DNA of 64,000 nucleotides from Apteryx mantelli (GCF_036417845.1 NC_089994.1:18680001-18744000), one strand, 5' to 3'; shown: positions 42,244 through 51,921, counted from the first letter of the stretch. Notes: generated by a model from the letters alone, not told the origin. A program made the numbers and translations.

Positions 42244-42278
42244 TCCAAATAATGTGCTGTTCTGTTCAGAAGCGACCC

Positions 42279-42286
42279 ATAAATAG
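42279..42286 (+). promoter_or_regulatory. CRYBB3: TATA-like box of CRYBB3
   Basis: ATAAATAG lies 35 bp downstream of the Maf-like site and about 0.9 kb before the first coding exon. Transcription would start near 42310. Confidence 0.55.
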
Positions 42287-42307
42287 CCCGGTCTCCTAAA
42301 GCCGGCT

Positions 42308-42333
42308 CTCAGAGCGCAGCCGCTCCAGGCGAG
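42308..42333 (+). other. CRYBB3: Candidate non-coding exon 1 of CRYBB3
   Basis: Beta-crystallin genes normally have a short untranslated first exon. Placed from the TATA spacing to a donor-like gcgag|gtagca at 42333/42334. Both ends are estimates. Confidence 0.35.
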
Positions 42334-43183
42334 GTAGCAGCAGCGTTGCTGGTTGGGCTGGAAGGGGCTTTAGGAAAGCTTTGGCGGGCACGTCTGAGTT
42401 GAGGTCTCTTGCTATAGCGAATATTTTGCTAATGTTTGGCAAGAAGTGATACTGCAGGGTTTTGATTAAGATTTTTAAGGACTCTAGTCAAACTTGGTTT
42501 CTTTATTCATCTCTTGCTAACCTCTCACCATCCCGTTAAATCAGCATGGCGAGAGGAGAAGGGAGGAGGCATGTTAGCCTGTGGTTTCCTATTCAGATAG
42601 GAAAGTGCTTCTGTGAGATGCTCTTTGAGAGCAAAGAGGTGGATCTCGCCGCCGTCCTAACAGATAACGCAGGCGAGAGCGGCCGAAGGGGCCACCAAAG
42701 AACGGTGGTTGCAGGAGCGCGGGAGTGTGGTCAGCCTCTTAAACTCGTGGTGAAAGATGTCAGCGACTGGAAGCTGAAACCAGACAAATTCCTCTTGGAA
42801 CAAAGGGCAGGCTTTTAGAAATGAGTTCATGAAAGCACTGGGACGGCTTCCCAGGGTTCGAGAGGGATCCCTCGTCTCTTGGAAGACAACTTGGTTCAAC
42901 CAGAGGCTATTTGGCCCAGCACCGTAAAGACTGAGTGAGGATGCAGGACCCATAAGAAGGAGGGAGAGGATAAATAAGGGAACGCTTGCTTCTAGCCTAG
43001 AAATCCCTGTGAATTTACAGATCAGAAAACAGCTGCATTCAGGAATGCTAACTTTTGCTACCTGTTTTCGTGCAAGCTTGATCACTTTTTTTTTTTTATT
43101 AAACATTTTATAATTTAATGACTCTGTCTCAGGTGAAAACGATGCTGTGCTAACCTTCTGCAATTTGGGGTTTTTCAGGCACA

Positions 43184-43258
43184 ATGACTGAGCAGCAAAG
43201 TCCCCCTGAGCAGATGGCGACCGGGGAGGGTGCTGGCGAGCCGGGTGGCAATTACAAG
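43184..43258 (+). CDS. CRYBB3: CRYBB3 exon 2, N-terminal arm (aa 1-25)
   Basis: Acceptor TTTTTCAG at 43171-43178, 5 bp before the ATG. Encodes the flexible arm [10 protein letters not shown]...GGNYK. Phase 0 donor GTATCC. Confidence 0.94.
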
Positions 43259-45685
43259 GTATCCTGGCGAGGGCCGGCTACGGAGCGGCTTTGTGCGTTG
43301 TCGCGGGTCACCTTGCGCGGGAGCGTGTGTATGTGCATCCGTCACCCCTGTCGGGCTGCTGCAGTCTGTGTCTGCAAAGCAAACAGCCTGTAGCTCTACG
43401 GATGCAGCAGTGCGCCAGCGTCACTGCTTTGATAAATGGGTTCCTTGCCCACCAAGCTGAACTTTGTGGTGTCCCTGGGCTGGCGAGAGGTGCTTTGTTT
43501 GGATGATTTACTGCTGCCCGAGAGGAGGAGAAGCTTCTCTGGGCATTTGTTGCTTCCACATAATTTTGCCTGGCCATCCGTAACGTGTGCAGCTGCACAG
43601 CTTTTTAATCCAGGAGATAAAGCATCCTGTCACAGCAGAGACTGACTGGAGGTTCGAGCAGTGAAATTCCCCAAGGGTTTTTTAGGTTATGATTCTCTCA
43701 CTTGTGGGTTACCGAGGGCCGGGGCTATAGCTGTGAAAAGCTGCGTTTCCAGCAGTGTTTGCGGTGGGGGGTCGCTCCCCTGCCCAGGGAGCGGCGGCGG
43801 GGAGGAAGCTTTGCCGGCCCTCGCTGGACGCGGGACGCCACCTCCGTGCTCTGCGTTTGGTTCGATGCTGCGTTTGCGTTTCTGCTCTGCCCTCTGCGAA
43901 GGAACGGAGCGGCGGCGCAGCAGGCAGAGTGCTACGCGCGGCAGCTCGGGGGTCTTGAGCGGGTCTTAAAGCAGTTATTGACTTGTATTTAAAGGCAGTG
44001 CTGTTTGCCGTGTGCCAGCTATCGGTATGAAATACAGGGTGCCTGGGGGAGTGGTAAATCAGCGACGAATTTTGCAATGGCCACAGCCCTTCCCGCCGCT
44101 GGGCAATAGGGGGGCAAAGCGGCCGGCTCTGGGTTTGGCTGGGGAAGGCTGGAGGTGAGGGCGAATCCTGCAGCCTGGACTCGGCCTCGTGAAAGGCACC
44201 GGATGGCAGGGGGATACTGGGAGCTGGGTCTGTTCACTGGTTTGGGCTGCAGAGAAGCCCCTGAGGATCGCGGGTGTCGTCTCCTTCCTCGGCTACCCAG
44301 GGACGGGGTGGCGGAGCCTGGAGGAGAGTCCGGCCATCGCCCCGGGGTGGCTCCGGGCGAGGTTTTGCGGTTTCTGCCCCGGAAGGCTCCAGATCAAAAC
44401 GCCGGGGAGCGAGTTTGTTCCAGGGGCCGGGCCGGGCCAGGCAGCTCGTGGGTCTGGAGGGAGCGATGGGAAGAAGCGACCGGCTGCGAGCGGCGCCCGG
44501 GGCAGGGAACCGCTGACACGGGTCCCCAGGGGCCTCTTGGCACCAACCCTGTGCAGGTTGGACGCTGCCTTGGGACTGGTGAACCTGCTCGCAGCCCATC
44601 GCCGATGAGCTATCGGCCTGTTCCGCAGGGCAAATGTTTTTGGTCAACGCTTGGGTGCTAAGGTAGATGCGGGAGGCGGCCCACGAGAGCCGCGTGACGG
44701 GGGCCGGCAAGGGCTCCGTGTCCGTGGCCCTGCGACGCCGCCTCTCCCCGCTCAGATCACCATCTACGAGATGGAGAACTTCCAGGGCAAGAAGTGCGAG
44801 CTGACGGAGGAGCTCCCCAGCATCGCCGAGAAGGCGCTGGAGAAGGTCGGGTCCATCCGCGTGGAGTCCGGCCCGTAAGTGGAGGGGGGGGGGTGACGCC
44901 GGGCGCGGGGTGACCGCGGTGCTGCTCCGCGCCCCAGCTGCCCGCCCGCACCCCTCGCTTGTCCCCGCAGGTGGCTGGGCTTTGGGCGTCAGGCCTTCGC
45001 CGGGGAGCAGTTCGTGCTGGAAAAGGGCGACTACCCGCGCTGGGACGCCTGGTCCAGCAGCCGCGGCAGCGACAGCCTCATGTCCATCCGCCCCCTCCAG
45101 ATCGTGAGTAGCCCCCCAAGGGGGGGGGGGGCGGCCCCATCCCCATGCTCATCCCTCCCCACCGTGGGACGTGGGGATGCTGCGGGGCACCGGCGCCCTG
45201 ACCCACGACGTCCCCCCCCCCCCCCCCAGGACAGCCCCGAGCACAGGATCCACCTCTTTGAGAACGCGGGCTACGCCGGGCGCAAGATGGAGATCGTGGA
45301 CGACGACGTGCCCAGCCTCTGGGCCCACGGCTTCCAGGACCGCGTGGCCAGCGCCAAGGCCCTCAACGGAACGTAAGGGCGGCCGCGGGGGGGACACCGC
45401 CACCTCCACCACTGCCACCTCCACCACCACCACGGTCCTGGTCCTGGTCCAGGTCCCGGCGGTGCCGCGGGGGCTTGACGCGGGCCACGGCGCCCACAGC
45501 TCTCTCTGTCCCGGCGCAGGTGGGTGGGCTACGAGTACCCCGGGTACCGGGGCCGCCAGTACGTCTTCGAGAAGGGCGAGTACCGGCACTGGAACGAGTG
45601 GGACGCCAACCAGCCCCTCATCCAGTCGGTGCGCCGCATCCGCGACCAGCAGTGGCACCAGCGCGGCGCCTTCGAGAACAGCTGA
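43184..45685 (+). CDS. CRYBB3: Beta-B3 crystallin, five coding exons
   Basis: Exons 43184-43258, 44756-44874, 44971-45103, 45230-45372 and 45520-45685 join to 636 nt, 211 aa, the length of the human protein as I know it. The product is a structural lens protein of the beta/gamma-crystallin superfamily. A 25-residue N-terminal arm is followed by four Greek-key motifs, one per exon (approximately aa 26-65, 66-109, 110-157 and 158-211), forming two domains. Diagnostic segments are [47 protein letters not shown] and [30 protein letters not shown] and the Glu-Tyr-Arg-His-Trp-Asn-Glu-Trp segment in motif 4 point to B3 rather than B2 or B1. Every splice site is GT-AG. The last three introns are only 96, 126 and 147 bp and very GC-rich. 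CRYBB2 lies downstream on the same strand. Confidence 0.96.
43259..44755 (+). other. CRYBB3 intron 2, 1.5 kb
   Basis: GC-rich intron with many chance open frames on both strands (for example 44155-44661 + and 44234-44710 -). None has a recognisable domain or needs to be coding. Confidence 0.8.
44756..44874 (+). CDS. CRYBB3: CRYBB3 exon 3, Greek key 1 (aa 26-65)
   Basis: 119 nt, acceptor CCGCTCAG, donor GTAAGT. Encodes [16 protein letters not shown]...[10 protein letters not shown]. Ends two bases into a Pro codon. Confidence 0.96.
44971..45103 (+). CDS. CRYBB3: CRYBB3 exon 4, Greek key 2 (aa 65-109)
   Basis: 133 nt, acceptor TCCCCGCAG, donor GTGAGT. Encodes [20 protein letters not shown]... 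and ends in the inter-domain linker RPLQI. Confidence 0.96.
45112..45131. repeat. C6-AA-G12 hairpin tract
   Basis: A run of 6 C, two A and 12 G lies at the start of CRYBB3 intron 4, able to fold back and to form G-quadruplex-like structures. Confidence 0.85.
45212..45227. repeat. Poly(C) run forming the CRYBB3 intron 4 acceptor tract
   Basis: Sixteen consecutive C directly precede the AG acceptor, so the polypyrimidine tract is pure C. Confidence 0.9.
45230..45372 (+). CDS. CRYBB3: CRYBB3 exon 5, Greek key 3 (aa 110-157)
   Basis: 143 nt, donor GTAAGG. Encodes [20 protein letters not shown] and the B3-type [20 protein letters not shown]. Confidence 0.96.
45520..45685 (+). CDS. CRYBB3: CRYBB3 exon 6, Greek key 4 and C-terminus (aa 157-211)
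   Basis: Acceptor CGGCGCAG. Encodes [20 protein letters not shown], the signature [14 protein letters not shown] and a short tail ENS before TGA at 45683-45685. Confidence 0.96.
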
Positions 45686-45804
45686 GGGGCCCCCGGCGCC
45701 CCCACCGCCGCCGCCGAGCCCTCCGCCACCGGGAGGAAGCCGAAGGGACCTCGCAGGCCGACACCGTGACCCTGATGATTTCTTTTTTTTCTGTGCAAAA
45801 CCTC

Positions 45805-45810
45805 AATAAA
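45805..45810 (+). terminator. CRYBB3: CRYBB3 polyadenylation signal
   Basis: AATAAA 119 bp after the stop codon, in the context ctcaataaagctctga. CRYBB2 has a near-identical context at its own signal. Confidence 0.92.
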
Positions 45811-46285
45811 GCTCTGAGCTAGAGGCTGCCTGGGGCCTTCGTGGTGCTGGGGCCGGGCAGGGGGGTGCAGGAGGTGCCCTGCTGCCGGGAGAGCGCGAAG
45901 CCTCCCAGGGTCCCTGTGACATGCAAGCGGGGGTAAGATGTGGCTTTAACCCCCCGGCCTGGGCAGCTGGAGCAGGAAGGTGCCTTGGCAGCGAGGGGGG
46001 CTGTGCTGGAGCCCCCCCTCTCCGTGCACAATGTCAACCACTTGCAGCATTACCGGGAGGCTGCATCCTTTAAACCCCCCCCAGTGCACCCACCTGCACG
46101 CGGAGCAGCTGGGAGTTTTGCCCCACGGCAGGCGCAGCCGCGGCCCCGGTGCTGTCACGGGGCTGGAGGGATTGGTGCTGCGATTCTGCCCCTTCTCCAG
46201 CCACCGGCCTGGAGCTGCGCCGTGCTCGTGCCGCGGGGGCCAGGGCAAAGCCCTGCAAGGGACCGGGGCTTGCATACTGCAAGGG
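45811..46285. other. Host DNA between CRYBB3 poly(A) signal and the CR1 insertion
   Basis: GC-rich intergenic sequence, with the left copy of the direct repeat flanking the CR1 at 46261-46285. A chance frame from ATG 45980 runs through it into the CR1 reading frame. Confidence 0.8.
46261..46285 (+). repeat. Left copy of CR1 target-site duplication
   Basis: 25 bp (gaccggggct...gcaaggg) identical to 48965-48989 and immediately left of the point where CR1 sequence begins. The first two bases overlap the CR1 tail repeat in the right copy, so the true length is 23-25 bp. Confidence 0.9.
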
Positions 46286-48877
46286 CGAGGTGGTGGAGTT
46301 GCTCTTTATGTGAGAGAGCAACTGGAATGTATTGAGCTGTGCCTAGGGGTGGATGAAGAGCGAGTCGAGAGCTTATGGGTAAGGATCAAAGGGCAGGCTA
46401 ATAGAGGTGACACTGTTGTGGGTGTTTACTACAGGCCACCTGATCAGGATGAGGAAGTTGATGAGGCCTTCTACAGACAGCTGGAAGTAGCCTCACGATC
46501 CCAGGCCCTGGTTCTCATGGGGGACTTCAACCACCCCGATATCTGCTGGAAAGACAACACAGCTAGGTACAAACAGTCCTGGAGATTCCTGCAGAGCATT
46601 GGTGACAACTTCTTGACACAGGTGGTGGAGGAGCCAACAAGGAGAGGTGTGCTGCTGGACCTCGTACTAACAAACAAAGAAGGACTGGTGGAAGATGTGA
46701 AGGTTGGGGGCTGCCTTGGCTGCAGTGACCATGAGATGGTGGAGTTCAGGATCCTGCGAGGAGGCAGCAGGGCACCAAGTAGGATCGCAACCCTGGACTT
46801 CAGGAGAGCAAACTTTGTGCTCTTCAGGGACCTACTTGGAGGAATCCCATGGGTGAGGGCCCTGGAAGGAAGGAGTGTTCAAGAGAGTTGGTTAATATTC
46901 AAACATCACTTCCTCCAGGCTCAAGAGCGGTGCATCCCTATGAGTAGGAAGTCAAGCAAAGGAGGTAGGAGACCTGCATGGATGAGCAAGGAGCTCCTGG
47001 CAAAACTCAACCAGAAGAAGGAAGTCTACAGAAAGTGGAAAGGGGGACAGGCCACTTGGGATGAATATAGGAATGTTGTCAGAATATGCAGGGATGCGAC
47101 GAGGAAGGCTAAGGCCCGTTTGGAATTAAATCTGGCTAGAGATGTCAAGGACAACAAGAAGGGCTTCTTCAAATACATCAGCAGCAAGAGGAAGACTAGG
47201 GAAAATGTGGGCCCTTTGCTGAATGGGGTGGGTGCCCTGGTGACGAAGGATGCGGAGAAGGCAGAATTACTGAATGCCTTCTTTGCTTCAGTCTTTACTG
47301 GTCAGGCCAGCCCTCAGGAACCCCAGACCCTGGAGGCAAGAGAGAAAGTCTGGAGAGAGGAAGACTTTCCCTTGGTGGAGGAGGAGTGGGTTAGAGATCA
47401 TTTAAGCAAACTTGACACCCACAAATCCATGGGCCCTGATGGGATGCACCCACGAGTGCTGAGGGAGCTGGCGGACATTATTGCTAAGCCACTCTCCATC
47501 ATCTTTGAAAGGTCATGGAGAACAGGAGAGGTGCCCGAGGACTGGAAGAAAGCCAATGTCACCCCAGTCTTTAAAAAGGGCAAGAAGGAGGACCCAGGGA
47601 ACTACAGGCCAGTCAGCCTCACCTCCATCCCTGGAAAGGTGATGGAGCAGCTCATCCTGGAAGCCATCTCCACGCATGTGGAGGAAAAGAAGGTGATCAG
47701 GAGTAGTCAGCATGGCTTCACCAAGGGGAAATCATGCCTAACCAATCTGATAGCCTTCTATGATGGAATGACTGGCTGGGTAGATGAGGGGAGAGCAGTG
47801 GATGTTGTCTACCTAGACTTCAGCAAGGCTTTTGACACTGTCTCCCATAGCATCCTCATAGACAAGCTCAGGAAGTGTGGGTTAGATGAGTGGACAGTGA
47901 GGTGGATTGAGAACTGGCTGAATGGCAGAGCTCAGAGAGTTGTGCTCAGTGGCACAGAGTCTAGTTGGAGGCCTGTAGCTAGCGGTGTCCCCCAGGGGTC
48001 AGTCCTGGGTCCAGTCTTGTTCAACTTCTTCATCAATGACCTGGATGAAGGCACAGAGTGCACCCTCAGCAAGTTTGCTGACGATACAAAACTGGGAGGA
48101 GTGGCCGATACGCCAGAGGGCTGTGCTGCCATTCAAAGAGACTTGGACAGGCTGGAGAGGTGGGCAGAGAGGAACCTCATGAAATTCAACAAAGGGAAGT
48201 GCAGGGTCCTGCACCTGGGGAGGAATAACCCCATGCAGCAGTACAGGTTGGGGGTTGACCTGCTGGAAAGCAGCTCTGCTGAGAAGGACCTGGGAGTGCT
48301 GGTGGACACCAAGTTAAGTATGAGGCAGCAATGTGCCCTTGTGGCCAAGAAGGCCAATGGTATCCTGGGCTGCATCAGAAAGAGTGTTGCCAGCAGGTCG
48401 AGGGAGGTGATTCTCCCCCTCTACTCAGCCCTGGTGAGGCCACATCTAGAGTACTGCGTCCAGTTCTGGGCTCCCCAGTACAAGAGGGATGTGGCACTAC
48501 TGGAGCAAGTCCAGCGAAGGGCCACAAAGATGATTAGGGGACTGGAGCATCTCTCTTATGAGGAAAGGCTGCGAGAGCTGGGCCTGTTTAGCTTGGAGAA
48601 GAGAAGGCTGAGAGGAGATCTTATCAATGTGTACAAGTATCTGAAGGGAGGGTGTCGAGAGGATGGGGCCAGACTCTTTTCAGTGGTGCCGAGCGACAGG
48701 ACGCGAGGCAATGGGCACAAACTGAAACACAGACACTTCCATCTTAACATGAGGAAAAACTTTTTCACTGTGAGGGTGACAGAGCACTGGAACAGGTTGC
48801 CCCGAGAGGTGGTGGAGTCTCCTTCTCTGGAGATATTCAAAATGCGCCTGGATGCAATCCTGTGCAATATGCTCTAG
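46286..48877 (+). CDS. CR1 ORF2 fragment: partial APE endonuclease plus reverse transcriptase
   Basis: About 863 codons of CR1 origin end at TAG 48875-48877. The open frame formally extends upstream to ATG 45980, but codons 1-102 there are host DNA. Endonuclease motifs present are [10 protein letters not shown] (about 46515) and CSDHEMV (about 46721). The N-terminal part of the endonuclease with its first catalytic residues is lost. Reverse transcriptase motifs in order: [29 protein letters not shown] with the motif A Asp (about 47805-47850); [10 protein letters not shown] (about 47983); [10 protein letters not shown] with the catalytic Asp pair (48074-48085); and [13 protein letters not shown]. 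All look intact. Without a promoter, ORF1 or a full endonuclease the copy is probably not mobile by itself. Confidence 0.93.
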   Translation, partial: RGGGVALYVREQLECIELCLGVDEERVESLWVRIKGQANRGDTVVGVYYRPPDQDEEVDEAFYRQLEVASRSQALVLMGDFNHPDICWKDNTARYKQSWRFLQSIGDNFLTQVVEEPTRRGVLLDLVLTNKEGLVEDVKVGGCLGCSDHEMVEFRILRGGSRAPSRIATLDFRRANFVLFRDLLGGIPWVRALEGRSVQESWLIFKHHFLQAQERCIPMSRKSSKGGRRPAWMSKELLAKLNQKKEVYRKWKGGQATWDEYRNVVRICRDATRKAKARLELNLARDVKDNKKGFFKYISSKRKTRENVGPLLNGVGALVTKDAEKAELLNAFFASVFTGQASPQEPQTLEAREKVWREEDFPLVEEEWVRDHLSKLDTHKSMGPDGMHPRVLRELADIIAKPLSIIFERSWRTGEVPEDWKKANVTPVFKKGKKEDPGNYRPVSLTSIPGKVMEQLILEAISTHVEEKKVIRSSQHGFTKGKSCLTNLIAFYDGMTGWVDEGRAVDVVYLDFSKAFDTVSHSILIDKLRKCGLDEWTVRWIENWLNGRAQRVVLSGTESSWRPVASGVPQGSVLGPVLFNFFINDLDEGTECTLSKFADDTKLGGVADTPEGCAAIQRDLDRLERWAERNLMKFNKGKCRVLHLGRNNPMQQYRLGVDLLESSSAEKDLGVLVDTKLSMRQQCALVAKKANGILGCIRKSVASRSREVILPLYSALVRPHLEYCVQFWAPQYKRDVALLEQVQRRATKMIRGLEHLSYEERLRELGLFSLEKRRLRGDLINVYKYLKGGCREDGARLFSVVPSDRTRGNGHKLKHRHFHLNMRKNFFTVRVTEHWNRLPREVVESPSLEIFKMRLDAILCNML

Positions 48878-48964
48878 GTGACCCTGCTTGAGCAGGGGGG
48901 TTGGACTAGATGATCTCCAGAGGTCCCTTCCAACCTCAGTGATTCTGTGATTCTGTGATTCTGT
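46286..48964 (+). mobile_element. CR1 LINE retrotransposon, 5'-truncated, ORF2 open
   Basis: A non-LTR retrotransposon of the chicken-repeat-1 clade, 2.68 kb. It consists of most of ORF2, an 87-bp 3' UTR carrying the CR1 end signature (ttggactagatgatctccag), and three 8-bp GATTCTGT units at 48941-48964. The body is flanked by identical 25-bp repeats at 46261-46285 and 48965-48989. The 5' part of the element (5' UTR, ORF1 and the N-terminal endonuclease segment) is missing, the usual result of incomplete reverse transcription. The reading frame has no stop or frameshift over about 863 codons. That marks a young insertion compared with the two decayed CR1 fragments elsewhere in the window. It lies between CRYBB3 and CRYBB2 in the same orientation. 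Confidence 0.96.
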
Positions 48965-48989
48965 GACCGGGGCTTGCATACTGCAAGGG
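48965..48989 (+). repeat. Right copy of CR1 target-site duplication
   Basis: Identical to 46261-46285 and directly follows the three GATTCTGT units at the CR1 3' end. Confidence 0.9.
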
Positions 48990-50690
48990 GCTGGGGTGGC
49001 TTTCCTGGGGCTGGGAGGGTCCGTGCTGAGGGGGTGCAGGGGGCCGTGCCCCCCCCCCCCGAGCGCGGGGTGCAGCAGCGAGCTGGGCACTGCTGGGGCT
49101 CAGCTTTGGAAATGGGGCTGGAGCCGCGGCCCTGCACGAGACGGCGCCGGCAGGTAGCAGAGGGGGCAGGAACATCTCCCCACTGTGGTGGCCATCCCTG
49201 AGCCATTTGGCTCCATCCTGGGGACAGCACGGGGTCCTAGGCCCCTCACCCCATGGGGGCCATGGCCCGGACAAGGAGGGGGGCGCTACGTGGCTTGAAA
49301 CACGTTCCCTAGAGCGTTCAACGGCTTCCTGCCTGCCGCTGCTTTTGCTCGCTCCCCGGGGACGCGGTGGGGTGGCCGTTGCGGTTGCAGTTGCGGTCGT
49401 TAGAGCAGCCCTGGGGTGGCTCTCGCAGGCACTTGCCCCCAGGGCTCAGCCCAGCGCCGGCTCAGCCCCCCAAGGCGCACAGGGTCTGGCTCTGGCGCGG
49501 GGCTCACGCGTTAGCCCTGCGGAGGGGGTGGCTGCTGCTGAGCACGCGCCCGGAGGCATCGGTGCACGTGGATCTCGGCGCTGCTGGGATGGGGAGCCAT
49601 TGCAGGCTCTTGCTTGCAAACTAAAGCCGCAAAGAAAGAGCAAGCTGAGTCTGTAAGACGCTTTCCCCTGGAGCCGGGGGTCGCCTGCAGCAAGGGGCCG
49701 CGGCCCCCAGGGAAACGCGCTTTGCAGTGGCAGAAATAAACCTGCAGAAAGGAGCTGGCAGCAAACTGCAAGCGAAGGGGCCGAGGTGCTGTGGCTTTGA
49801 TGTCTCCCTGGCGTGAGGGTGCTGTCGCCGGTCGGGGGGCGTCCCCCGCTCGTGGCTGCTCTTGCTCCTCGCTGGTGCCCTGTTCGTGCGATGCGGGGCT
49901 GAGGGTTTCGGTGCGGTGGCGCCGGGGCAGGGAGGGGGGCCGGTCCCGTCGAGCCCCCGCGGCCTCCGTTGGTCAGCTCGGGGTGCCACGTCTCCGATAG
50001 CAGCCGGCGCTGGCACCGCGGCGCCTGCCAGGCCCTCGGGGCCGGGAGCCGGATGCGCCGCTGTTGATCTTGGCTTTCGTCATGGCGCTGGCGGGGTCGT
50101 TGCAGGGCGCCGCGAGGAGGGTGCTGCGAGGCGGCTGCGGCACGGTCGGTGCAGCCGGGTCAGAATCTGCCCTCGCCCTTCGCAGCCTCCCGGGCTGGCT
50201 GACGCAAAGCGGAGCGGGGCAGGACTGTGCGTATTTGCTCCTTTTTCTCCTCGCGCCCAGGACCCTTACAAGGACCCTGGGGTCCTCTCCGCCTCGTGCG
50301 CCGGGCAGAGGCACCACCGAGCTTCGGCCAAGCATGCTGCATGCGGCTTCTCTTCTTGCTGGAAGAAAAGACTGGTGCAAACAGACACTTACCAGGTATT
50401 TGAAAGCTCCAGTTTTGCTGTGTGCAAAAACAGCCAACTTCAGCAATTTTTTGTGCATCTAGCTGTGGGGCAGTTCGTCAGTTTGTCAGAGGGATAAAGT
50501 CTTTGGCTCCAAAAATCCTGAAGCAGGGCTGGCTGGTGCTTTGTTTGAAAGAGCTGGTCCGGGTCTTGGCATGCATTCGGCTGATGCATGCAAACTCCAA
50601 ATCTCCTTGCCAACAAACCCAACAAAGCGGGCAACGCGAATGTGAAAGCTAATGAAATAATTCCAGGACTTGGTGTTGAGGGAGACAATG
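48990..50690. other. Intergenic DNA before CRYBB2
   Basis: GC-rich with many overlapping chance open frames on both strands. No frame shows a recognisable domain or splice structure. A C-rich run lies near 49050. Confidence 0.7.
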
Positions 50691-50761
50691 GCTGCTGCCG
50701 ATCAGCTGACCTTGGTTTTCATTGAGTTTTAATCCAGCATTCTCGCTTTGAATCATGTGTT

Positions 50762-50813
50762 AACTATTTTGTAAATAGTTTTGGCACCGTTCTGCTGCAG
50801 CTCAGTATAAATT
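50762..50813 (+). promoter_or_regulatory. CRYBB2: CRYBB2 promoter core
   Basis: A TATAAATT box at 50806-50813 directly follows a Maf-half-site-like TGCTGCAGCTCAG (50793-50805). Upstream is a perfect 8-bp-arm inverted repeat, AACTATTTTGTAAATAGTT (50762-50780). TATA-plus-Maf layouts are typical of lens crystallin promoters. Transcription should start near 50836. Confidence 0.65.
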
Positions 50814-50835
50814 CCACCTCTCAGCCCCAGCACTT

Positions 50836-50865
50836 CACTGGCTCAAGCGGGTACTGGTATTACTG
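50836..50865 (+). other. CRYBB2: CRYBB2 non-coding exon 1
   Basis: Short untranslated first exon predicted from TATA spacing to the strong donor ttactg|gtaaga at 50865/50866. The 5' end is approximate. Confidence 0.6.
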
Positions 50866-51898
50866 GTAAGAATTTTCTATTTATTGTCCTCTTTTTTTTT
50901 TGTTTGTGTTTCCACTCCAACCCGGAGCTGATTAGCTCCCATCCATAGCACAGCAAAGAGAAGCAGCGGTGGTATATAGGTGCGTATATACAGCAAGGTG
51001 AACCAGAGGGACCGTCATGTCCTGCAGCTGAAACCTCAGGGCCGAGCCCAAAGTGGCTGCTGGCCCGGCTGCGGCTTGGGCTTGTTTCCCCTGGAATGAC
51101 CCATTCTCGCCTGCTCGGGCTCGGCGAGGCCGGCGGGGCTTGGGGGCGGACGCGCTCGCCGGGGCGGGCTGGGCGCAGCGGCGCGGGGCTGCCGGCGCCC
51201 CGGCTCACTGCAGCCCGCCGGGGCCGTGCGCACGCCGGCAGCCAGGCACCGCTCCTCTCCCCAGCACGCCGTACCGGCTGCCTGCCTGGGACCAGACACC
51301 TCGGGGGGGTAACTTCCCAGGTAGGATCAGTGGGAAAAGCCTCAAACTTAGCAGCCGTGAGCATCTAGGGCTCCCCTGTGCCGGAGCCCCTTTGCTGGTC
51401 CCATCGCTGGGCGATCCCACGCTGGAATCGCCAGGAGCCCTGAGCTGGGATTTGGCCCAGGCTGCTCTCTGCGAGGCACCTGCGCCTCCTCTAGCCCCGG
51501 CTGCCCATAGCACAAGGACCCTGCCTCCAGAGCCCCGGCCGCCCGGCACACGGTGCCGTCCCGCAGACGAGCCGCGGCTCCATGCAATCACCGCTCTTCC
51601 CTGAGCAGGGGTCAAGCTCGGCTGGTGGCCCCGGCCCCCAGGAAGGGCCATGCGGGAGCGCTGCCGGTGCCCCGTGCCGGTGGGACCGCATTGCTCCGGT
51701 GGGACCACGCTGTGCCGGCAGGACCACACTGCTCCATCAGATGGTTTTGCACAGCTCAGCAACGAGGGAGCGGCGAGAGCTGCCGGGCGCCGGGCGAGGG
51801 CAGCGGCCGTGGGAACGTGCCACGTGCTGCGGGAGGGCAAGCGGGGCCGGGCTGCCATCCCTGAAGGCAGCCGTTAACCTGCTGCGTTTTCTTCCCAG
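50866..51898 (+). other. CRYBB2 intron 1
   Basis: GC-rich intron from GTAAGA to TCTTCCCAG. Contains a 19-bp tandem repeat at 51677-51733. Long open frames on both strands (for example 51205-51858 -) look like GC-composition artefacts. Confidence 0.75.
51677..51733. repeat. 19-bp tandem repeat, three copies
   Basis: Three successive units of the form ccggtgggaccRcNctgct, diverged at a few positions, in CRYBB2 intron 1. Confidence 0.85.
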
Positions 51899-51921
51899 AG
51901 GAACAGACCCTCCGCCTTGCC

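Noticed and set aside
42820-42980. Possible repeat or diverged transposon fragment upstream of CRYBB3 exon 2
   Set aside because: I could not match it to CR1 ends or to any other element with confidence.
46286-48877. Possible host gene with a reverse-transcriptase domain
   Set aside because: The CR1 3' end signature, GATTCTGT repeats and flanking direct repeats show that it is an inserted LINE copy.
51205-51858. 217-codon minus-strand frame in CRYBB2 intron 1
   Set aside because: It overlaps the 19-bp tandem repeat and GC-rich intron; frames on both strands are open together, as expected from composition.
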